Of a stretch of DNA of 9,911 bases, positions 4,918 through 9,911 are shown in pieces. Each line of letters opens with the position of its first letter. Position 1 is the stretch's first letter. Source of the DNA: 2-01-FULL-40-42 sp964349415 (GTDB taxonomy: Bacteria; Patescibacteriota; Microgenomatia; UBA1406; GWC2-37-13). Position numbers and translations under genes: made by a program. The notes under the pieces are model-generated. The model worked only from the letters and a program-made list of their open reading frames with translations, was not told the DNA's origin and searched no databases. The stretch is taken from positions 1 through 9,911 of the forward strand of contig CAYGGJ010000029.1 of NCBI GenBank assembly GCA_964349415.1, in the 5' to 3' direction.

Positions 4918-7151
4918 TCACCAAAAAAACATTTACGATAAAAGGAATACACTGCGCCTCATGTGTCCATACGACAGAAAAAGCACTAAAAAACACACCG
5001 GGGGTTAAAGATGCTGTTGTTAATCTTGCAACCACCAAAGCTACCGTTACTTACGATAATGATGATTGTACGCCGGAGCAGCTGGCGGATTCGATAGAAA
5101 AGACGGGATACAAATTGGAGCTTAAAGAAGAGAGTGAACAAATTCAAGAGGAGGAGAAAAAGAAGGAACTAAAAGTATTAAAAACAAAAGTTATAGCGAG
5201 TCTTGTCGTCGGAGCGATGATCTTCTGGGGAAGTTTTCCGGGCCTCATGAATACGGCACCCGAATTATTGAGAAATTTTCTCATACAGCTTCTTCTGGCA
5301 ACTCCAATTCAGTTTTGGGCAGGAATAGATTTCTACAAAGCCACCATTCCAGCGCTCCGAAATCGAACCGCCAACATGGATACATTAGTAGCCTTAGGTA
5401 CAACAGTAGCCTATGTCTATTCCGCTTTCGTTACATTCTTTCCGACCATTGTAATGGATCTCGGTTTAGATCATATGCCCTATTTTGATGTTGCGGTTAT
5501 TGTAATAGGGCTAATTCTTTTAGGACGATACTTTGAAACAAAAGCAAAAATTGGCACATCTACTGCCATTAAAAAACTGATCGGACTTCAAGCAAGGACA
5601 GCAAGAGTTGTACGGGGGAATAAAGAAATTGATATTCCAATAGACCAGGTTCAGATAAATGATGTAATCCGGGTAAGACCGGGGGAAAAGATTCCCGTTG
5701 ACGGCATAATAATCGGAGGAGAGTCGTCGGTTGACGAATCGATGGTAACTGGAGAAAGCATTCCGGTTGATAAGACAAAAGGCGATGTAGTAATAGGAGC
5801 GACTATCAATAAAACAGGGACTTTTACTTACAAGACAACGAAAGTAGGACAAGATACCATGCTTGCCCAGATTATTAAATTAGTTCAAGAAGCTCAAGGG
5901 AGCAAAGCGCCTATTCAAAGACTTGCAGATGTAGTTTCCTCGTATTTTGTACCAATTGTGATAATGCTGGCTTTTCTCACCTTTGGCATATGGTATGTCT
6001 TTGGTCCAACTCCGGCGTTTTTATATGCGCTGCTAAACACGGTTGCGGTGCTTATTATCGCTTGTCCCTGCGCTATGGGACTTGCCACTCCTACTGCCAT
6101 AATGGTTGGGACCGGAAAAGGAGCAGAACATGGGATTCTGATAAAAGATGCTGAAAGCCTTGAAATTGCACATAGTATAAACACGGTTATTTTTGACAAA
6201 ACCGGAACGTTAACAGTAGGAAAACCAAAGGTTACAGACTTTGAGTATATGAACAATATTGAAAAACTTACAAAACTAAACAAAGACTACATTTTGTCTC
6301 TCGTAACCTCTCTTGAAAAAGGCTCCGAACATTCATTGTCAGAAGCAATAGTTGCGTACGGTAATACAAAATCTAAGAAATATAACGTCAAAAGTTTTAG
6401 TGCTGTTGCGGGACACGGAATTAAGGGAGTAGTTGACGGAAAAAAAATAGTGGTGGGTACAAGAAAATTTATGGAACAAGAAAAAGTCATGCGTTGCGCA
6501 GAGCTTGATAAATCAGCCGACACACTAACCACGGAGGGAAAAACATTAGCCTATATAGGAGTTGATGGTAAAAATATGGCTCTTGCTGGAATCCAAGATA
6601 CGGTGAAGGAAACGGCATTCGAAGGCGTACAAGCATTGCAGCAATTAGGCATTGAGGTGGTGATGATCACGGGAGACAATAGAAGGACGGCAGAGGCCAT
6701 AGGTAAAAAAGTTGGGATAAAAAGAATTCTGGCAGAAGTTCTTCCTGACCAGAAAGAAGCGGAGGTTAGAAAAATACAGAAAGAGGGAAAAAAGGTAGCA
6801 ATGGTCGGAGACGGGATCAATGATGCGCCGGCCTTAGCTGCTGCCGATATAGGTATCGCGATGGGGACAGGTACGGACGTCGCCATAGAAGCTGCCGACA
6901 TAACTCTTGTGAATAAAGATTTAAGAACAGTCGCATCCGCCATCAATCTATCCAAAAAAACTATGAAGACTATCAGAATGAATCTTGTTTGGGCCTTTGG
7001 TTACAATATTATTTTGATTCCTGTTGCCATGGGGGCACTCTACCCGGCTTTTAAAATTCTCCTTAACCCGATCTTTGCATCTGTTGCCATGGCAACAAGC
7101 TCAATCTCAGTGGTTGCCAACTCATTATTACTAAAACGTTATAAAATATGA
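4914..7151 (+). CDS. copA: Copper-exporting P1B-type ATPase CopA
   Basis: The 745-residue protein has one N-terminal heavy-metal domain with GIHCASC (C14, C17), a Glu/Lys-rich linker, eight predicted membrane helices, an actuator domain with TGES (279-282), CPC (384-386) in the sixth helix, the phosphorylation site DKTGTLT (D428), GDGIND (632-637), and Cu(I)-site residues YN (697-698) and MATSS (726-730) in the last two helices. The CPC, YN and MxxSS set is that of P1B-1 Cu(I) exporters, using ATP to move Cu(I) out of the cytoplasm. The nucleotide-domain His is in SEHS (H473, S474) instead of the usual SEHP. The start at 4914 overlaps the cupredoxin stop (ATGA) and places the HMA domain at the true N-terminus; a longer frame would add 13 non-conserved residues. 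Its stop overlaps the hydrolase start. Regulation by CsoR is strongly implied. Confidence 0.96.
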   Translation: MITKKTFTIKGIHCASCVHTTEKALKNTPGVKDAVVNLATTKATVTYDNDDCTPEQLADSIEKTGYKLELKEESEQIQEEEKKKELKVLKTKVIASLVVGAMIFWGSFPGLMNTAPELLRNFLIQLLLATPIQFWAGIDFYKATIPALRNRTANMDTLVALGTTVAYVYSAFVTFFPTIVMDLGLDHMPYFDVAVIVIGLILLGRYFETKAKIGTSTAIKKLIGLQARTARVVRGNKEIDIPIDQVQINDVIRVRPGEKIPVDGIIIGGESSVDESMVTGESIPVDKTKGDVVIGATINKTGTFTYKTTKVGQDTMLAQIIKLVQEAQGSKAPIQRLADVVSSYFVPIVIMLAFLTFGIWYVFGPTPAFLYALLNTVAVLIIACPCAMGLATPTAIMVGTGKGAEHGILIKDAESLEIAHSINTVIFDKTGTLTVGKPKVTDFEYMNNIEKLTKLNKDYILSLVTSLEKGSEHSLSEAIVAYGNTKSKKYNVKSFSAVAGHGIKGVVDGKKIVVGTRKFMEQEKVMRCAELDKSADTLTTEGKTLAYIGVDGKNMALAGIQDTVKETAFEGVQALQQLGIEVVMITGDNRRTAEAIGKKVGIKRILAEVLPDQKEAEVRKIQKEGKKVAMVGDGINDAPALAAADIGIAMGTGTDVAIEAADITLVNKDLRTVASAINLSKKTMKTIRMNLVWAFGYNIILIPVAMGALYPAFKILLNPIFASVAMATSSISVVANSLLLKRYKI

Positions 7152-8113
7152 AGTACTTTATTTTTCTGGGGATAGGGAGTATCTTAATTGGCACAGTAGT
7201 CTTTTTAGTATGGAAAAAGACACCCTTAAAAAACTCCAATACTATTTCTACAATCAAAAATACAGAGTCTCCAGCTGCAGATGATTCTTTCATAGAAAAC
7301 TTGCGTCAGAAAGAATATGGAGGGGGAGATATTAAGATAGAAAAAAACCTAGATAGAAATGGCTCATATACTACTTACCAAATTTCATACTCCTCAGATA
7401 ATCTAAAAATCTTTGGGGTAATGAATGTACCCAAAGGGGCAGGACCATTTCCCGTTGTCATATTAAACCATGGGTATTTCAATCAATCATCATTTACATC
7501 GGGTGACGGCACCAGCGGTATAGCAAATATTTTAGCGACGAAAGGCTACCTCACGCTAGCTTCTGATTACAGAGGATTTGGAAAATCAGAGAATGATGAA
7601 GAACAGTCACGTGGTCATAATCCTAATTACGCAATTGACGTTCTTAATCTCATCGCGTCGACAAAAAGTCTGCAAAATGCTAAACAAAACAAGATCGGGA
7701 TGTGGGGACACTCAATGGGAGGTGAGGTCTCTTTGCGGACAGCCGCGGCAACGGACAAAATTAAAGCTATAGTTCTTTGGGCACCAACAAGCGCAAGAGC
7801 GGAAGATAATCGAAACTTCTACAGCAGAGGGAGAAACACCTCACCTTTACCTAATCAATTCGATACTGCTGGTTCATCGTCAATTGATTATTTAAAATAC
7901 ATTTCAGCTCCGGTCAGCTTACATCAAGGATTAGCTGATACCGAGGTCAAACCTGAATGGTCTAAAGAACTAAGAGATGCCTTAAAGAAAGAAGAGAAGC
8001 AAATCGAATATTTGGAATATCCAAGTCAGGATCATAATTTTAGAAACCTAGGGTGGGACGATATTACAGAAAAAACTCTCGATTTCTTTGATAAATACTT
8101 AAAAAGGTCTTAG
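7148..8113 (+). CDS. Membrane-anchored alpha/beta hydrolase
   Basis: An N-terminal helix (residues 3-22) followed by a Ser/Thr/Asn-rich linker suggests that this 321-residue protein is tethered outside the membrane. It has an alpha/beta hydrolase fold of the S9 peptidase/dienelactone hydrolase kind: LNHGY (oxyanion strand, H108, G109), SDYRGFGKSE (139-148), GHSMGG with nucleophile S189, LADTEVKPEW with likely acid D264, and SQDHNF with H296. Possible reactions are ester, thioester or peptide cleavage; the substrate cannot be read from sequence. It overlaps copA by 4 bases (ATGA), so it is translated with the copper operon although such enzymes are not usual members. A cell-envelope repair or modification role under copper stress is speculation. 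It meets the minus-strand gene at 8123 with only 9 bases between stops. Confidence 0.85.
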   Translation: MKYFIFLGIGSILIGTVVFLVWKKTPLKNSNTISTIKNTESPAADDSFIENLRQKEYGGGDIKIEKNLDRNGSYTTYQISYSSDNLKIFGVMNVPKGAGPFPVVILNHGYFNQSSFTSGDGTSGIANILATKGYLTLASDYRGFGKSENDEEQSRGHNPNYAIDVLNLIASTKSLQNAKQNKIGMWGHSMGGEVSLRTAAATDKIKAIVLWAPTSARAEDNRNFYSRGRNTSPLPNQFDTAGSSSIDYLKYISAPVSLHQGLADTEVKPEWSKELRDALKKEEKQIEYLEYPSQDHNFRNLGWDDITEKTLDFFDKYLKRS

Positions 8114-8122
8114 CAAGCCAGA

Positions 8123-8998
8123 CTATTCAGCTTGTATTGCATAGTTTGTGGTTACTACCTTCCCTTCATGTTGGAATTGAGTAAATATTCTATACACGCC
8201 TTTCTTTGGAAAAGTAGTCGCGAATGCGATCTCGGGTCCGGCGCCTTTCCCTTCCAACGCATGTGTATGAATAAAGTCAAGTGTTTTTTCCTTAAGAATT
8301 ACGCTATGACCTAGCGCTCCTAAATAAGTTTGTAGGTTTGTAACAAGAGCACCGTCTTTGCTTATATTCAAACCGTATGTCAGTTCTCCTTGTGCTTTGA
8401 GGCTCGCGGGAAATGAAAATTTAACATCATACCCCTGGAAGGATTTGCTGGTCTGTATATCTTGGAGTACGCTTTCCGCTTTGTATTTTTTCAGATCTCC
8501 TATTTCAACATCACGCGCGGCCGTAACGGGGAGCTTTTGAGGGTTTTCGTCGGAGGGGGTGAAGTCTGGAAATAAACGATAAGGACCATCGGTCGGGAAT
8601 GTTGCACTAATAGTAAACTCACCTGTTTGTGGATTAAATTCTGGATGAAGATGTTGGAAATACTGAAGATCGTGTCTTACTGTAATAAAGTGCATTATCT
8701 TCTCATGGACTACATCAAAGTTTTTTACAATTTCCCCTTTATCATTTTTTAACTTGTAAGTGATTCTTATAGGTTTGTTCGGAACAACATTGTCTAGGTT
8801 AGTTACTACCTCCATTTCATAGCTTCGATGGCTCTGGGTAGTCGAAGTCATATGACCGCCCATACTATCATTTTGGTCTATCATACCCCTCGGCTCTTTT
8901 TTTGGGACCAAAAGACTATTAAATCTACTGTCTGTCGCGAAAATAAATACAGAGATAATTACAATTCCTAAAACAATCAAAAATACAGGTTTTTTCAT
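8123..8998 (-). CDS. Anchored extracytoplasmic protein with two His-rich modules
   Basis: I know this type only as an uncharacterised protein that recurs near metal genes. The 291-residue protein has an N-terminal helix (4-21), a flexible Met/His stretch (MGGHM at 46-50, H57), then two beta-rich modules of similar plan. Module one has H98, M102, H103, H109, H116 and H118 (QHLHPEF), followed by FPTDGPYRLFPDF. Module two has LGALGHSVIL (H231), FIHTHA (H244, H246), then FPKKGVYRIFTQFQHEGK (H277). The repeated pattern of paired His, then a Gly-Pro/Val-Tyr-Arg-hydrophobic strand, suggests duplicated immunoglobulin-like or FixH/YtkA-like domains binding metal at the cell surface. It lies one base after the His-rich gene at 9000 on the same strand, implying co-transcription, and converges on the copper operon. 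Copper as ligand is inferred from location. Confidence 0.72.
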   Translation of the reverse strand: MKKPVFLIVLGIVIISVFIFATDSRFNSLLVPKKEPRGMIDQNDSMGGHMTSTTQSHRSYEMEVVTNLDNVVPNKPIRITYKLKNDKGEIVKNFDVVHEKIMHFITVRHDLQYFQHLHPEFNPQTGEFTISATFPTDGPYRLFPDFTPSDENPQKLPVTAARDVEIGDLKKYKAESVLQDIQTSKSFQGYDVKFSFPASLKAQGELTYGLNISKDGALVTNLQTYLGALGHSVILKEKTLDFIHTHALEGKGAGPEIAFATTFPKKGVYRIFTQFQHEGKVVTTNYAIQAE

Positions 8999-8999
8999 G

Positions 9000-9485
9000 T
9001 TATTTATATGTTATTTCTATGATGTCTTTGTCTTTCATTAAATAATTCTCAAAATCTTTATTTTCTTTGCCATTCACCAACATTTTAATTTTTCCACCCT
9101 CTCCGTTTGTCTTGTCCAGGATTTTTGTTGAATTAAACTCTTTGCCCCACGCTCTAAAAAAACGATCAAGCTTGGTATCGTCTTTTGTTACTACGCCAGA
9201 TGCCTCCATATGTACTACACCGTCTTTCGCATCTTCCTTGTGAGTATGAATCTTTCCGTGCACGGCTCCTAATCCTATCTCCGGAGGGATTTTTTGTCTT
9301 TCACCGTTAATAGTAATTGTTAGCTTTGGATGCCAATGTAAACCATCTGACGTAACTATTTGTTCTTGTGGGACGGCAGGAGCACTCTGCCTGGAAGCAA
9401 AATAAAAGCCCCCGATTAATATTATTGAACTTACTAATATCGTTGCCGAAATGATTTTTGCGTCAGTGCTTATGTTTGTAAACAT
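9000..9485 (-). CDS. Anchored His-motif protein of unknown function
   Basis: A membrane helix (about residues 10-30) precedes a 130-residue outside domain in this 161-residue protein. Distinct features are GLHWHPKLTITING (H50, H52), VHGKIHTHKED (H76, H80, H82), VVHMEASG (H92), FFRAWGKEF (109-117) and a closing MLVNGKENKDFENYLMKDKD that reads like a ubiquitin-like or beta-grasp edge. I recall the same motif order in unnamed proteins of CPR bacteria and some archaea, without known function. Three HxH-type pairs point to metal binding. The start is firmly set by GGAGG seven bases before the ATG. The next gene follows after one base. The partial gene at 9546 ends 60 bases upstream, so all three may be one transcript. 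Confidence 0.75.
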   Translation of the reverse strand: MFTNISTDAKIISATILVSSIILIGGFYFASRQSAPAVPQEQIVTSDGLHWHPKLTITINGERQKIPPEIGLGAVHGKIHTHKEDAKDGVVHMEASGVVTKDDTKLDRFFRAWGKEFNSTKILDKTNGEGGKIKMLVNGKENKDFENYLMKDKDIIEITYK

Positions 9486-9492
9486 TTCAATT

Positions 9493-9497
9493 CCTCC
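9493..9497 (-). promoter_or_regulatory. Shine-Dalgarno sequence of the His-motif gene
   Basis: GGAGG read on the minus strand, seven bases before the ATG at 9485-9483. It fixes the start; a -10-like TATATT lies just upstream but no convincing -35 box accompanies it. Confidence 0.75.
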
Positions 9498-9545
9498 GAA
9501 AATATAACAAATTTTTTCTACAGATGTTTGGTAACTTTTATCTTT

Positions 9546-9911
9546 TCATGTACCGCAACTTCCGCCGCCTTCTTGTTTAGGAATAAGGTTGGGAATTTTA
9601 GCAATTTCCTGGCCAACGTTTTTGTTCCAACTACTTATGGCTGAATAGTTAAAATCCATTACGAGCTTTGGGTCAACGTTTTCCCATTCGGTATCTTTGA
9701 TGATTTTGAAATATAAAGCCGTTTGGATATAGTTATCCGGAAACCAAAAAGAATTAAAGGCGAGGGCTTCTTTATAAACCTCGTCTTCCGATAGACCTTG
9801 TGATACTCCAAGTTGAATCAATCCAAGTAGAGCAGAGCCATGATTGCAGTCTTGAAAGAAGGTTGAATTATCACAACAGGGACGATAGGTATTTTCAGCA
9901 ATTCTTGTTAC
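9546..9911 (-). CDS. Cys/His-motif protein of unknown function, C-terminal part
   Basis: The frame is open from the right edge to TGA at 9548-9546, giving 121 residues of a protein whose N-terminus lies outside the window. The visible part has IAENTYRPCCDNSTFFQDC followed by NHG, then a helical region LLGLIQLGVSQGLSEDEVYKEALAFNSFWFP, and a tail ending GGGSCGT. Two adjacent Cys, a further Cys and His about nine residues on (QDCNH), and the Cys near the C-terminus look like a metal or redox site. I have a memory of similar unnamed proteins in CPR genomes but no function. A TTG at 9821 could be read as a start, but the conserved-looking CC...DCNH block lies upstream of it in the same frame, so the gene is taken as truncated by the edge. 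It precedes the two His-rich genes on the same strand. Confidence 0.75.
   Translation of the reverse strand, partial: VTRIAENTYRPCCDNSTFFQDCNHGSALLGLIQLGVSQGLSEDEVYKEALAFNSFWFPDNYIQTALYFKIIKDTEWENVDPKLVMDFNYSAISSWNKNVGQEIAKIPNLIPKQEGGGSCGT

Noticed and set aside
5520..7293. Several minus-strand open frames of 69-134 codons
   Set aside because: They mirror copA and the start of the hydrolase in antisense frames and encode no recognisable domains.
8113..8135. CAAGC (8114-8118) and GCTTG (8130-8134) as a terminator between the hydrolase and the convergent gene
   Set aside because: Only five base pairs with an 11-base loop and no T-run on either side.
1..9911. CRISPR arrays, tRNA or rRNA genes, insertion-sequence transposases
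   Set aside because: No regularly spaced repeats, no tRNA-like cloverleaf noticed and no transposase or integrase motifs among the translated frames.

Overview
The window is AT-rich, densely packed bacterial DNA that most resembles a member of the Candidate Phyla Radiation (Patescibacteria), probably of Microgenomates type. The basis is recognition of protein types: an O-antigen ligase-like N-terminus with an LPTQLGKHFF...GIRIDYLAPTLYLTDLL signature, a stand-alone S23-type four-helix bundle gene, a DUF1761 protein, and small anchored His-rich proteins. TGA is used as a stop (copA and the cupredoxin gene end in TGA). Several genes lack a recognisable Shine-Dalgarno sequence, while first genes of presumed operons (DUF1761, csoR, the His-rich gene at 9485) have one. 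The lineage is an inference and no rRNA is present.

Left part (1-1475, minus strand): a gene running off the left edge encodes the N-terminus of an O-antigen ligase/polymerase-like membrane protein. It overlaps by 56 bases the 3' end of a PHP-domain gene that fits the endonuclease Q (EndoQ) family: PHP motifs, a zinc-finger-like region, and a C-terminal QLGLF that looks like a bacterial sliding-clamp-binding peptide. Divergent from it is a four-helix bundle (S23/IVP-like) gene (1534-1893) bracketed by a 17-base long-range inverted repeat, resembling the terminal stem of 23S rRNA intervening sequences. A DUF1761 membrane protein follows with a textbook promoter and Shine-Dalgarno sequence.

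Middle (2416-8113): after a structured convergent intergenic region come two divergent units. The minus-strand unit encodes an HXXEE-domain membrane protein and a short CDF-like cation transporter. The plus-strand unit is a copper-resistance operon: csoR, an anchored DUF305 protein with two MIPHH repeats, an anchored cupredoxin-like protein, the copper-exporting P1B ATPase CopA, and an anchored alpha/beta hydrolase. The last three junctions overlap by 1 to 4 bases. A CsoR-type palindrome sits at the predicted start of csoR and overlaps its ribosome-binding site; its position suggests it could control both units.

Right part (8123-9911, minus strand): three extracytoplasmic or Cys/His-rich proteins of unrecognised function (the last cut by the right edge) converge on the copper operon. 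Their paired His, Met and Cys motifs suggest metal handling. The working model is a copper island: CsoR senses Cu(I), CopA exports it, and membrane-tethered DUF305, cupredoxin and His-rich proteins bind it outside the membrane. The roles of the HXXEE protein, hydrolase and right-hand cluster are open.
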